Assembly: GCF_003464165.1 (NCBI RefSeq) | Contig: NZ_QSEK01000010.1 | Location: 1-64,000 of the forward strand | DNA length: 64,000 bases | From: Eubacterium sp. AM49-13BH | GTDB taxonomy: Bacteria; Bacillota; Clostridia; Lachnospirales; Lachnospiraceae | Direction of reading: 5' to 3' | Part shown: piece after piece, positions 38,614 to 52,025 of the stretch | Numbering within the stretch: the first letter of the stretch is position 1 | How the letters are laid out: the number at the start of each line of letters is the position of its first letter | The notes under the pieces: generated by a model | The model's input: the letters and a program-made list of their open reading frames with translations, nothing else | Databases searched by the model: none | Told to the model about the DNA's origin: nothing | Position numbers and translations under genes: made by a program

Positions 38614-39615
38614 ATGCCTTTGACCAATACACAATATGCCTCTATTATGAGACAATATGATGATATTAAAACAGCCAACAGGCACCTGCAGAGTGACCGT
38701 TATAAAGAAGTCACTGCCCTGTGTCCTGATATAGCAGATATTGACTCTGAGATTATAGACTTGTCCATAAAAACTGCCAGAGCGCGTATAGAAGCTGACT
38801 CATCGGACACGACTACTGATGAATTAGCTTCCAGCCTTAAGTCACTCAACAACAGAAAAGTGGCTGCTCTGGCTTCTATAGGCAAGCCCGCTGATTATCT
38901 TGATGATATATTTACATGTCCTTATTGCAAGGATTCCGGTTATGTTGATGGTAAACGTTGCATGTGCTTTAACAAAAAAGCTATAGATCTTATATATAAG
39001 GACTCTAATCTCAAGAACATAACTACTGACGAGAATTTTGACACATTCTCTTTTAGCTGGTACAACAATACTGATATTGATCCAGCAACAGGGCTCACAC
39101 CTTATAATAATATGCAGAAAGTTCTCAAAGTATGTCACGATTTCGTCGATAACTTTGACACCAATTTTTCTAATCTGTTATTTATTGGACAGACTGGTGT
39201 TGGAAAGACTTTTCTTTCCAACTGTATTGCAAGGGCGCTTATGGACTCCTGCCACAGCATAATATATCTTACTGCCGGGGAATTCTTTGATTCTTTCAAG
39301 AGCGATGATTTTAAGGAATTCGGAAGTTCCAAGTTTGACACTTCATTTTTTATTGAATGTGACCTGCTTATTATTGATGATCTCGGAACAGAGAAAGCTT
39401 CAGATTATAATTTTTCTAATCTGTTTAATACTATTAATGAAAGGCTTCTTAGAAGAAAGAGTATTATTATATCTTCTAACCTTGAGATGCCTGATATTGA
39501 GACAAGGTACTCACAGAGAATTTTCTCAAGACTTGTAAGTGCCTATTCAATTTTAAGACTCTTTGGAGATGATATCCGCTGTATGAAGAAATTATCACCA
39601 ACTAAAAGGTCTTAA
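38614..39615 (+). CDS. DnaC/DnaI-like helicase loader ATPase
   Basis: 333 residues. An N-terminal part has CPYCKDSGYVDGKRCMC, a zinc-like cluster as in Bacillus DnaI; the AAA part has FIGQTGVGKTFLSNCIARAL (Walker A) and CDLLIIDDLGTE (Walker B). It should deliver the DnaB/DnaC-type helicase to the origin together with the DnaD-like protein just upstream. ATG 38614 has an AAGGAG site. Gene order murC, dnaD-like, dnaI-like and the DnaA-box cluster point to a replication-control locus. Confidence 0.88.
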   Translation: MPLTNTQYASIMRQYDDIKTANRHLQSDRYKEVTALCPDIADIDSEIIDLSIKTARARIEADSSDTTTDELASSLKSLNNRKVAALASIGKPADYLDDIFTCPYCKDSGYVDGKRCMCFNKKAIDLIYKDSNLKNITTDENFDTFSFSWYNNTDIDPATGLTPYNNMQKVLKVCHDFVDNFDTNFSNLLFIGQTGVGKTFLSNCIARALMDSCHSIIYLTAGEFFDSFKSDDFKEFGSSKFDTSFFIECDLLIIDDLGTEKASDYNFSNLFNTINERLLRRKSIIISSNLEMPDIETRYSQRIFSRLVSAYSILRLFGDDIRCMKKLSPTKRS

Positions 39616-39637
39616 CGATTATTTATGTCAAATATAT

Positions 39638-39668
39638 CATTGACTTATTTCGCGTCAATGTTTATATT
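39638..39668 (+). promoter_or_regulatory. prs promoter with inverted-repeat operator
   Basis: TTGACT (39640-39645) and TATATT (39663-39668), 17 bases apart. The -35 box is one arm of CATTGAC-N9-GTCAATG (39638-39660), seven bases per arm. The layout is the same as at 9864-9894. Confidence 0.6.
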
Positions 39669-39715
39669 TTTATATGTATGTTTAATTATTATACTTTTAT
39701 GGAGGATTATTTATT

Positions 39716-40900
39716 ATGCCACGTGATGAAAAACACACAGAAACTATTCCCTACGGAACTTTAGGTATTATCCCATTAGCAAGCTGCACTGAAATGGGTA
39801 AGAAAGTTGACGAGTACCTTGTAAAGTGGAGAGAGCAGCGTCAGAATGAGAATACTTCCACCCTTAATTTTGCAGGATATAAGAGAGACAGTTATATTGT
39901 TAACGCTAAGACTCCTAGATTCGGTTCAGGAGAAGGAAAGGGCGTTCTTGTAGATTCTGTCCGTGGTCATGACTTATATATTATGCTTGATGTCTGCAAC
40001 TACAGTCTTGAATATACTGTTTGCGGTTTCAAGAACCATATGTCTCCTGATGATCACTATGCTGACCTCAAGAGAGTTATTGCTGCTGCAGGTGGTAAGG
40101 CAAGAAGAATTAATGTAATCATGCCTTTCCTTTATGAATCAAGACAGCACAAGAGAACAGGAAGAGAATCTCTTGACTGTGCACTTATGCTTCAGGAACT
40201 TACAGATATGGGCGTTGAGAATATTATTACTTTTGACGCACATGACCCAAGAGTACACAATGCTATTCCTCTTAAGGGCTTTGAATCTGTATCATGCACA
40301 TACCAGTTTATCAAGTATCTCCTTCTTAATGTGGACGACCTTCACATCGACAGCGAGCATATGATGGTTATCAGCCCGGATGAAGGTGGTATGGGACGTG
40401 CTGTTTACTTTGCTAATGTTCTTGGTCTTGATATGGGTATGTTCTATAAGAGAAGAGATTACACTAAGATTGTTAATGGACGTAATCCTATCGTTGCACA
40501 TGAGTTCCTTGGAACTAATGTTGAAGGTAAGGATGTTATCATCATTGATGATATGATTTCTTCTGGTGAAAGTATGATTGATGTTGCTTCTGAGCTTAAG
40601 AAGCGTGGTGCAAGCAGAGTATTCTGTGCAACTACATTCGGTCTTTTCACTAACGGATTCAAGAAATTTGATGAAGCATATGAGAATGGTATTATCGACA
40701 GAATCCTTACAACTAACCTTGTATACCAGCCATCAGAGCTTCTCTCTAAGCCTTGGTACATCAATGTTGATATGAGCAAATACATGGCTCTCCTTATTGA
40801 TACACTTAACCATGATTCTTCAATCAGTAACCTCTTAAGCCCTGTTGAAAGAATCCAGCAGAGAGTTAAGGAATATAACGAACTTCATTACGGTAAGTAA
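39716..40900 (+). CDS. prs: Ribose-phosphate pyrophosphokinase, long form
   Basis: 394 residues, longer than the usual 315-330 because of extra N-terminal residues. Family marks include INVIMPFLYESRQHKRTGRESLDC (ATP/ribose site), DAHDPRVHNAIP, SPDEGGMGRAVYFA and the PRPP loop VIIIDDMISSGESMID. It makes PRPP for purine, pyrimidine, histidine and tryptophan synthesis. It stands alone with its own promoter and terminator. ATG 39716 follows GGAGG. Confidence 0.92.
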   Translation: MPRDEKHTETIPYGTLGIIPLASCTEMGKKVDEYLVKWREQRQNENTSTLNFAGYKRDSYIVNAKTPRFGSGEGKGVLVDSVRGHDLYIMLDVCNYSLEYTVCGFKNHMSPDDHYADLKRVIAAAGGKARRINVIMPFLYESRQHKRTGRESLDCALMLQELTDMGVENIITFDAHDPRVHNAIPLKGFESVSCTYQFIKYLLLNVDDLHIDSEHMMVISPDEGGMGRAVYFANVLGLDMGMFYKRRDYTKIVNGRNPIVAHEFLGTNVEGKDVIIIDDMISSGESMIDVASELKKRGASRVFCATTFGLFTNGFKKFDEAYENGIIDRILTTNLVYQPSELLSKPWYINVDMSKYMALLIDTLNHDSSISNLLSPVERIQQRVKEYNELHYGK

Positions 40901-40934
40901 TTATTCACTTACAGCTTAATTGTTATAATAATTT

Positions 40935-40963
40935 AGCCGGGCGCTTATGCGTCCGGCTTTTTA
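40935..40963 (+). terminator. Rho-independent terminator of prs
   Basis: AGCCGGGCGC pairs with GCGTCCGGCT and is followed by five T. The hairpin overlaps the last codons of the opposite-strand penicillin-binding protein gene. Confidence 0.8.
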
Positions 40964-43146
40964 TCTGTGTGATTATTACTCTGTGTTGTCTCCTGTGTTG
41001 AACCTGTATTATCTGGATTAGTACCAGTATTTCCACTTGATGAACCACTCTGTGATTCTTGCTGTGACTGGCTTGGATTCTGTGTCTGTGAAGATTTCTG
41101 TGTCTCTGATTGTGTCTGTTTCTGTGTTTCCTTTACCGATTCAGTCTCAGATTCTGTCTCCTTTGTTGTCTCCTGCACATCACTCTTCTTTCCATATGAT
41201 GGAAAATCCTTCTTTGAAAGATTTTTATGTGCAGATTCCATAAACTGCCTGAATATCTGCTTAGTATAGATCTGTGATATTGTTGCAGGATAATCATACC
41301 CCTGCCATACAGCAACTGTATAATAAGCACTATATCCGCAGAACCACGAATCATAATTAGAATTAGTTGTACCAGTCTTTCCTGCGACAATAGCATTATT
41401 CGTTGCTGCTTCCCGTCCAGTTCCATCAGTTACTGCTGTCTTTAGCATGTCAGTCATCATTCTGCATGCATCTGAATCATATATCTTCTGCTGTCTGTTA
41501 GATGAATCATATATAACTTTTCCACGCACATTCTTTATCTGTGACACACATGTAACTCTTCTGTACTGTCCGTCATTAACAATTGTTGCATACGCACCAG
41601 CCATTTCTTCTGTCGATACTCCATATGTGAAGCCACCTATTGATATTGCATCATAATCTTTATCCATCCATATCTTATGGAATCCCTGATTAAGCAGATA
41701 TGAACTTCCAACTCTCGGAGTAATTTCTTTAAGTACATTCCATGCAACTGTATTTCGTGACAGATTTACTGCCGTCCTTAATGTAATACTGCCCATATAT
41801 GTTCCATCAGCATTCTTAGGACCATTCTCAATATACTCATCTTTTACGATTGTATCAGGTGTATTGCCACGCTCAAGATATGGAACATAATCAAGTATTG
41901 GTTTAATGGAGCTTCCTGGCTGTCTGTAGCTCTGATATGCCCTGTTTAATGTATATCCTTCAAGTTCCTGACTTCTTGCCCCCACAATAGCCACTACATT
42001 TCCAGTTTCATTATCTATACATGTAGCTGCCGCCTGCATCTCATAGACATCATCCTTCATGGCCGTATAACCTTTAAGATTGTCATCTATTGCATCCTGG
42101 AGTTTCTGCTGTAAATCCATGTCTATACTTGTATATACCTTATATCCACCCGAAAGAAGCTTCTGCTGGAACAATGTATAACTCTGTTCATATAGATCCT
42201 TATACTGGTTGTAATCATCATCACTGCTGAAATCCGTTCTGAATACGAATCCGTTAGCCTGCATCATACCCTCTATAGCACAATGTCTTGCATATGTTTC
42301 CACCGAATTATTCTTAGATACCTCCGGCTGCTGTGCAAGCACTATCTGGGTATTAACTGCTGTATCATAATCTTCCTGGCTTATCTTATTATTCTCAAGA
42401 AGCTTCTCAAGTATAAGATTTCTTCTGGTCATCGTATTATCGTAATTAGTAAGCGGATTATATCTTGTAGGGCTGTTAGGTATTGCCGCGATAAATACCT
42501 GTTCTGCAAGAGAAAGTTCATTAATTTCCTTGTCAAAATATCCTCTTGCCGCAGCTCCAACGCCATAATATCCATTGGCGAAATAGATATTATTAAGATA
42601 AAACTCAAGAATTTCATTCTTCGAGTACTTCTTCTCTATATATGTCGCAACAAATATCTCCTTGACTTTTCGCTGCCATGTAACTTCCTGACTTAAGAAT
42701 ATATTCTTGGCGAGCTGCTGTGTTATAGTACTGGCTCCCTGGACAATTTCGTCATTCTCCGTATTAGCTATTACAGCTCTTATTATGGCTTTGATATCAA
42801 TTCCTTTGTGTTTATAGAAATCTTTATCTTCCATTACAACAAATGCATCTGCCAGTGTATCAGGAATCTGCCCAATATCTATATAATACATGTCTTTTGA
42901 TTCCATCATTGAGCATAACTCATTGCCATCAGTGTCATATATTAGTGTTGTTCCTGATGCCATAAATGTGTCTGCTGAACTATCATTTACAAGTTCTTTG
43001 GCATCCTGTGCCAGTTGTATAACTTTTACTATCTTTGGTGAAAATATCGCCAGAGTTACTACAAAAGCAAGTAATATTATTAATAATACAAGCCTTCTTA
43101 TTAATCTGCGTCTTCTTTTCTTTTTAGATAATTTTTTCTTAGCCAT
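40945..43146 (-). CDS. Class A penicillin-binding protein
   Basis: 733 residues. A basic cytoplasmic start and one membrane helix (about 14-36) are followed by a GT51 glycosyltransferase (EDKDFYKHKGID, GASTITQQLAKN, KVKEIFVATYIEKKYSK) and a transpeptidase with SSIK, SRN and KTG motifs (GSSIKP, NLSRN, AGKTGTTNSNYDSWFCGY). A low-complexity tail of Thr, Gln and Ser fills the last 70 residues. It builds and crosslinks peptidoglycan. The 845-residue exported protein upstream is 24 bases away and probably co-transcribed. Confidence 0.94.
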   Translation of the reverse strand: MAKKKLSKKKRRRRLIRRLVLLIILLAFVVTLAIFSPKIVKVIQLAQDAKELVNDSSADTFMASGTTLIYDTDGNELCSMMESKDMYYIDIGQIPDTLADAFVVMEDKDFYKHKGIDIKAIIRAVIANTENDEIVQGASTITQQLAKNIFLSQEVTWQRKVKEIFVATYIEKKYSKNEILEFYLNNIYFANGYYGVGAAARGYFDKEINELSLAEQVFIAAIPNSPTRYNPLTNYDNTMTRRNLILEKLLENNKISQEDYDTAVNTQIVLAQQPEVSKNNSVETYARHCAIEGMMQANGFVFRTDFSSDDDYNQYKDLYEQSYTLFQQKLLSGGYKVYTSIDMDLQQKLQDAIDDNLKGYTAMKDDVYEMQAAATCIDNETGNVVAIVGARSQELEGYTLNRAYQSYRQPGSSIKPILDYVPYLERGNTPDTIVKDEYIENGPKNADGTYMGSITLRTAVNLSRNTVAWNVLKEITPRVGSSYLLNQGFHKIWMDKDYDAISIGGFTYGVSTEEMAGAYATIVNDGQYRRVTCVSQIKNVRGKVIYDSSNRQQKIYDSDACRMMTDMLKTAVTDGTGREAATNNAIVAGKTGTTNSNYDSWFCGYSAYYTVAVWQGYDYPATISQIYTKQIFRQFMESAHKNLSKKDFPSYGKKSDVQETTKETESETESVKETQKQTQSETQKSSQTQNPSQSQQESQSGSSSGNTGTNPDNTGSTQETTQSNNHTDKKPDA

Positions 43147-43170
43147 AAACTTAAATCCTTATGAATATCA

Positions 43171-45708
43171 TTATTTGTAATAAGTTACATATATATTACC
43201 ACCCTGAGAAAACATCTTACCTGCCTCATTCATTGAAGCTGTCTTCTGTGCTCCAGTCGACGCTTCAATATATGCAATCTCACTTGAATTATATGCAGTA
43301 ATAATTATATATTCGTCTTCTCCAATCCTTGCTATCACAGGACTTCCGTCCCCTACATAGCTGAGTGCTTTTTCATAAGTTATTCCCGTAAGACTGATTC
43401 CATGTACACCGCTTATATTGTCAAATGTCTCAACAGCGGTATGTCCCTGCTCCATATAAGACACTGCGTTGAAATCAGCACCAAGATAATTACTTACCGC
43501 AGCAACTGCATTAGTAATTGAATCTCCAGATGTAACCGGTACAATGCCATCTATTGATGCCTGTGTACTCTTATATCTCTTCCATACCAGCTTGGAATTG
43601 CTGTCAACTACTGTTCCATATGTGTCGTATGCAAGGGTTATTGCCTGATTAAGCTGTGTTCTGCTTCCCTGGAACTTGCCATAACCATATACATAATATC
43701 TTCCATCCCATGAAAATTCATCCTCAAGTTCAAGTTTTGTATTATCCTTAAATATTATCTCTCCAGAAGTTCTATAAGTAACCGATATATCACCTATCTT
43801 GGTTATAAGTTCAATATACAGTTCCTGTTTCCTTGCATCTGTACTTATTGTCTCGGCTTTTACAGCATTTTCTATTACATTCTCATCTTTATTAATAAGC
43901 TGATCTATACTTGTCGATACATAACCGCTTCCAGATTTCACAATTCGTGAAAGTGTTATTCGCTTTCCCTGAACCTCTGTACTGGAAACATATATATCCG
44001 GCTGCTCATATTCCTTAATCAGATTGTAGTCGACATCAATAATTCCAACCCTATACATTGCATAAGTCCTGCTTCCATCTGCTCCTGATATAATATCAGC
44101 CTTATGCGCCATTCCATATATGAAATCAGAATCAATATAACCAAGCGGTCTTAATGTATCACCTTCATCTGCATTTATCTCATATGCACTATCATTGCTC
44201 ATATTAAGTATTCTTATAGTATCTGTGTTATATATATCTCCCGAAACACTGTATGCAATAGCATCTCCCGCATCGGACACTGCATAAGCATCTTCTTTAA
44301 GTCCTGTTATCTCTGTCATGACCTCTTTACTTACAAGGTCTACAGAATACAGAGTCTCATCTATAAGTATATAGAATTTGTCATTAGAAACATAAGAAAC
44401 GCCGCCAACATTCTGTGTGAGAATGTTATAAGGAATTGCCACTGGAATGAACAATCTTTCAGTAACATCATTATCTGAATATGAATATCTGCATAAAGAT
44501 ACGCCAACCTGTCCTTCATGCTCTCCTCTGTTCATATATCCTGATACTAAAAATGTTGCATCTCCGTTATCTTCTATTTTCATTATCTTAATGTTATGGG
44601 CATCATAATCTTCTCTGACAGAATCAGTTTCCTCACCCCTGAATGAAAATACCCTTGTAAATGTCTGTGAACTGCTGTTAAAACACCACAGTGACCCCTG
44701 ATTAACAAAATAGGTATATATTCCCTTTTCATCAGAAGTACAGTTAACATATGTTGAAGAATTAATTCCAAGATTAATCTTTGCTGAAGAAGTAAGGTCA
44801 TTCTTCGCATCAAATACCTGATTCATCTCTCTTTCAAAATTAAGAAGATAAAAGCCACTATTAGTTTGACGTATTCTGTAATACTCATTCACATTATATG
44901 TATCACTTGAAGAATAATCATTAGCAGCTCCTACTCTGTAATCAAGCCTTATTATTGCAACGTCGTCATTAATAGATATAATTTCTGGTGTTATCTCACT
45001 TTCTATATATGGTTCAAGATCTCCCCATCCAATCTGACTCAGTGAACAGTTGATATTAACCTTTCCATAATTAGTGTTATCTCCAACACTCGAAGTTTCA
45101 AGATATCCTCCTATATCTTTAAGTCTTGCACTATCGAATGTACATGCATTGAAATCCCTGACAAAATCCAGCTTCTTCTGCAGATCGTAATCTGTTCCAT
45201 ACATAATTCTTGTATAATAATAAACTGCATCATGTTTCTTTGTCTTAAGAACAACCTCAAGAGCATACTCTTTTCCGGTATCAAGAAGGTTCTTTATGTT
45301 CAATGTAACATTTATCTTATTATCAGTTACCTGATATCCACTTACTTCTGTATTCTCTATGAGAGACTTGTCCTCTAAAGAACGTATCTTATAGCCGACC
45401 GACTCAACATCTTCTCCATATGTATTAATTGTTATCGCAAGTTTTCTATCCTTATTAACCGGTGTAATATTGCCATAAAACAATGTTGAATCCAGCTCCG
45501 AAGTGTAACCATGAAGCACATTATACTGTGTGCCTGCCTCTGTATCCATTGCAACTGTTGGAAGAGTTGCATCTGCCATAGTGGTTGCTGACGGCATTAT
45601 CTGTTCGAATTTCATTGATATAAATGTTATGATAACCGTAACTAAAAATATAACTCCAAGTATAAAATACTTAGAACCTGATATACTATAATTCCTGATT
45701 CTTTTCAA
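43171..45708 (-). CDS. Large exported protein with a degenerate C39-like end
   Basis: 845 residues: one N-terminal helix (about 15-33), then a long beta-rich extracellular part with propeller-like repeats (YVSNDKFYILIDETLYSVD). The last 110 residues (NAVAAVSNYLGADFN to GGNIYVTYYK) resemble the papain-like C39-type fold, including a GSPVIARIGEDEYIIITAYN segment where active members have a catalytic His; here His and a leading Cys are absent, so it is probably not a protease. Family not recognised. It begins two bases before the methyltransferase stop and precedes the penicillin-binding protein, so a wall-synthesis partner is a fair guess. Confidence 0.55.
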   Translation of the reverse strand: MKRIRNYSISGSKYFILGVIFLVTVIITFISMKFEQIMPSATTMADATLPTVAMDTEAGTQYNVLHGYTSELDSTLFYGNITPVNKDRKLAITINTYGEDVESVGYKIRSLEDKSLIENTEVSGYQVTDNKINVTLNIKNLLDTGKEYALEVVLKTKKHDAVYYYTRIMYGTDYDLQKKLDFVRDFNACTFDSARLKDIGGYLETSSVGDNTNYGKVNINCSLSQIGWGDLEPYIESEITPEIISINDDVAIIRLDYRVGAANDYSSSDTYNVNEYYRIRQTNSGFYLLNFEREMNQVFDAKNDLTSSAKINLGINSSTYVNCTSDEKGIYTYFVNQGSLWCFNSSSQTFTRVFSFRGEETDSVREDYDAHNIKIMKIEDNGDATFLVSGYMNRGEHEGQVGVSLCRYSYSDNDVTERLFIPVAIPYNILTQNVGGVSYVSNDKFYILIDETLYSVDLVSKEVMTEITGLKEDAYAVSDAGDAIAYSVSGDIYNTDTIRILNMSNDSAYEINADEGDTLRPLGYIDSDFIYGMAHKADIISGADGSRTYAMYRVGIIDVDYNLIKEYEQPDIYVSSTEVQGKRITLSRIVKSGSGYVSTSIDQLINKDENVIENAVKAETISTDARKQELYIELITKIGDISVTYRTSGEIIFKDNTKLELEDEFSWDGRYYVYGYGKFQGSRTQLNQAITLAYDTYGTVVDSNSKLVWKRYKSTQASIDGIVPVTSGDSITNAVAAVSNYLGADFNAVSYMEQGHTAVETFDNISGVHGISLTGITYEKALSYVGDGSPVIARIGEDEYIIITAYNSSEIAYIEASTGAQKTASMNEAGKMFSQGGNIYVTYYK

Positions 45709-45709
45709 T

Positions 45710-46858
45710 TTAATCCTCCAAAAGCTTCTTTAGCGTAAGGTCAATATTAAGCACCCTGCTCATATTCTGTACTTCCTCATAAGCCTTTGCATCAGGCTTT
45801 CCAGTCTTAACAGCTCTTATAAGCAGATTCTTTGGTGTATGCTCCATGTCTATGAATTCGAGTATCTGTGTCTGGTAACCCTTAGATTCTAAAAGCTTTG
45901 CCCTTGCACCATCTGTCGCTATTGCTGCAAATCTTTCCTTTAAGATTCCATAATCCATGACAGGTGAAAGAGTTTCATCTGCAATTGTTCTGTTTGCCTC
46001 ATGCTGACAGCAAGGCACAGAAAGTATAACCTTCGCACCCCATTTTACTGCTTTGGCGAGTGCATAATCTGTAGCCGTATCACATGCATGAAGTGTTACA
46101 ACCATATCTACAGACTCAACACCCTTGTAAGAAGCAATATCTCCTTCATAGAAATCCAGCTTGTCATAGCCATATCTGGTTCTTAACTGATTGCAGTGCT
46201 CAATAACATCTTTCTTTAAATCCAGCCCGATTATTGTTATATTGTATCCCTTAAGAACCTTAAGATAATAATACATTGCAAATGTAAGATATGATTTTCC
46301 ACATCCAAAATCAATTATTGTCTGTTCTTTATCCTTATCTAACTGTGGCAGAATATCCTCTATAAATTCAAGGAATCTATTAATCTGCCTGAACTTATCA
46401 TATCTTGTTCTTACAATTGCCCCCTCTTTAGTCATAACTCCAAGATCAACAAGAAAATCCACCTTCTCGCCCTCTTTAAGAATATATGTCTTGGTTCTGT
46501 TGTGTGACATATCCTTCTGACTCTTTATCTGTGCAAGCCTTTTATACTTACAGGTACATGCGCCCTTCTTTGAACTAAGCACCGTGGCAGTCGCATCTGT
46601 CATATTAAACTGCGCCTGTTTAAATGTGTTCTCCATATATTCTGTAATTCTTGTCTTAATCTCTTCTTCTGAATAATTGGTGTGAAGCACTTTTCTTCCC
46701 ACGAATTCTGATGCCTGATACTTTATCTCATCCTTAAGCTGGACCGGACGAATCTTAACTCTCATCACACCTTCTTCATTCTTAACCTTCTGTCCGCTTA
46801 TTGTAAGATCAATAAGCCTGTCATTAATACATTTATCTAAAAGCTCTTTTAATTCCAT
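45710..46858 (-). CDS. Class I SAM-dependent methyltransferase
   Basis: 382 residues. The middle has IIDFGCGKSYLTFAMYYYL (motif I), IIGLDLKKDVIEHCN and a VVTLHACDTATDYALAKA segment close to the Methyltransf_32 (rRNA cytosine methyltransferase-like) family; a C-terminal CCQHEANRT segment follows. An N-terminal domain of about 140 residues has a CTCKYKR stretch. Target is unknown; RNA is likely by family. Next gene (43171-45708) starts two bases past its stop. Confidence 0.78.
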   Translation of the reverse strand: MELKELLDKCINDRLIDLTISGQKVKNEEGVMRVKIRPVQLKDEIKYQASEFVGRKVLHTNYSEEEIKTRITEYMENTFKQAQFNMTDATATVLSSKKGACTCKYKRLAQIKSQKDMSHNRTKTYILKEGEKVDFLVDLGVMTKEGAIVRTRYDKFRQINRFLEFIEDILPQLDKDKEQTIIDFGCGKSYLTFAMYYYLKVLKGYNITIIGLDLKKDVIEHCNQLRTRYGYDKLDFYEGDIASYKGVESVDMVVTLHACDTATDYALAKAVKWGAKVILSVPCCQHEANRTIADETLSPVMDYGILKERFAAIATDGARAKLLESKGYQTQILEFIDMEHTPKNLLIRAVKTGKPDAKAYEEVQNMSRVLNIDLTLKKLLED

Positions 46859-46961
46859 ATCTGCCTCATCTTTTCTTGATTTATCCTCTGGATATACATG
46901 GTTATTTTAATCTCTTTAGACAAAAACCACAATAGCAAGTTTCATGCCTTAAAAATCATTA

Positions 46962-47687
46962 TCAGAAATCCTCATTATATATCGGTGTTGAAAGCTGTAT
47001 ATCCGTCACTCCCCTTGTCTCGTCATAATTCATTGTTATATTAACATTTATCTTGTTTTTTCCTATGCTTACAGAATCCTTAACGCTTTTAGCATAAGCA
47101 TACACAACATATGAATCCTGTATCTGTCCCGTAGTCACAGTCTTTGCACCCAGCATCTTAAGCATTCTGCCGCTGACCTCGCTCTTATCATACTGTGACA
47201 TATCCCCAGCAATGCTTCCTTTCATGCTGACTGTTACATGAGTATCTATTCCATATTCCTCTAAAACCTGTTTCATCAGCTTTTCATAATCTGAAGTGCT
47301 CTCAAATCCCTTATACAGTTCTATATCAGTTATAAAATATTCTCCTGTACTGCTCTTTTTTATTGATATATCTGCGCTGCCATTAACTGATTGCTGTGTA
47401 AGATATATTCCTGTTTCATCCTCCGTTATATTATATCTGTTAAGCCCCAGAGTCTTTGCCATCTGTGTCATCATAAGTTTCTTTGCTGTATCCGACATCC
47501 CATTGTCAAGCTTTCCTGTCGCTGATATGTCGGCACTTATATCATAGTAAACATTTTCACAGAATGTATCTACAACATCCATTGCCTCACCCTTTATGCC
47601 CTTGTATACAAGTCTGCCGGCAAATACTGCCCATATAATTACTGCGGCTGCTATCATCAGCCTCTGAAATCTATATATCCTTACCAT
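46962..47687 (-). CDS. YwmB-like protein
   Basis: 241 residues with one N-terminal helix (about 9-26) and an extracytoplasmic domain. Its place directly after the atp operon is the same as ywmB in Bacillus, and the domain with TQMAKTLGLNRYNITEDETGIYLTQQ followed by a second half of similar shape fits the YwmB (DUF1779) family. Function of the family is not established. It is preceded by the terminator of the atp operon, so it may be read through or have its own start. Confidence 0.6.
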   Translation of the reverse strand: MVRIYRFQRLMIAAAVIIWAVFAGRLVYKGIKGEAMDVVDTFCENVYYDISADISATGKLDNGMSDTAKKLMMTQMAKTLGLNRYNITEDETGIYLTQQSVNGSADISIKKSSTGEYFITDIELYKGFESTSDYEKLMKQVLEEYGIDTHVTVSMKGSIAGDMSQYDKSEVSGRMLKMLGAKTVTTGQIQDSYVVYAYAKSVKDSVSIGKNKINVNITMNYDETRGVTDIQLSTPIYNEDF

Positions 47688-47693
47688 ATAAAA

Positions 47694-47734
47694 AACCTCC
47701 CATCACCTGAAATATTCCCAGATAATGGAAGGTT
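47694..47734 (-). terminator. Rho-independent terminator of the atp operon
   Basis: AACCTTCCATTATCTGG pairs with CAGGTGATGGGAGGTT on the minus strand, followed by T residues. Confidence 0.75.
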
Positions 47735-47746
47735 TATACATATTAT

Positions 47747-48151
47747 TTAATTAACAGCCTTAATTCTCGCAAGCGATCTCTTAAGCGCTGCATCTGCTCT
47801 TACCATATCCAGACTATTATCATGGCTGGCAAGTCTCTTTTCAGCTCGCAGTCTCGCCTCATTAGCTCTTTCTACATCGATTTCATCTGACCATTCTGCC
47901 ACCTCAGCAAGAATAGTTATCTTATCCTTGAGAATCTCTATAATTCCACCGTGTACCGCAGCTTTCTTTACATCATTACCATTGTGTATGCTAAGAACAC
48001 AAGGAACAACAACTGCAGTAAGCGGAATATGTCCCGGATAAACACCTATATCGCCTTCACTGGTAGAAAGTTCAACAAATGTAGCGTCATCATCGTAGAA
48101 AACTCTGTCCGGCGTATTAACCAGAAGCTTTATTGTCTGTAAATCTGCCAT
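47747..48151 (-). CDS. atpC: ATP synthase F1 epsilon subunit
   Basis: 134 residues: N-terminal beta-sandwich (STSEGDIGVYPGHIPLTAVV, AAVHGGIIEILKDKITILAEVAEW) and a C-terminal helical hairpin (ANEARLRAEKRLASH to LKRSLARIKAVN). It couples rotation to catalysis and inhibits hydrolysis. It closes the operon 13 bases after atpD, the normal order. Confidence 0.95.
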   Translation of the reverse strand: MADLQTIKLLVNTPDRVFYDDDATFVELSTSEGDIGVYPGHIPLTAVVVPCVLSIHNGNDVKKAAVHGGIIEILKDKITILAEVAEWSDEIDVERANEARLRAEKRLASHDNSLDMVRADAALKRSLARIKAVN

Positions 48152-48164
48152 TACAACCTCTTTT

Positions 48165-50439
<2,275 letters not shown>

Positions 50440-50465
50440 AAACTATTACCTCCATTCCAAAACAT

Positions 50466-51998
<1,533 letters not shown>

Positions 51999-52025
51999 TT
52001 AATTAAACTAACCTGTCTGATATTC

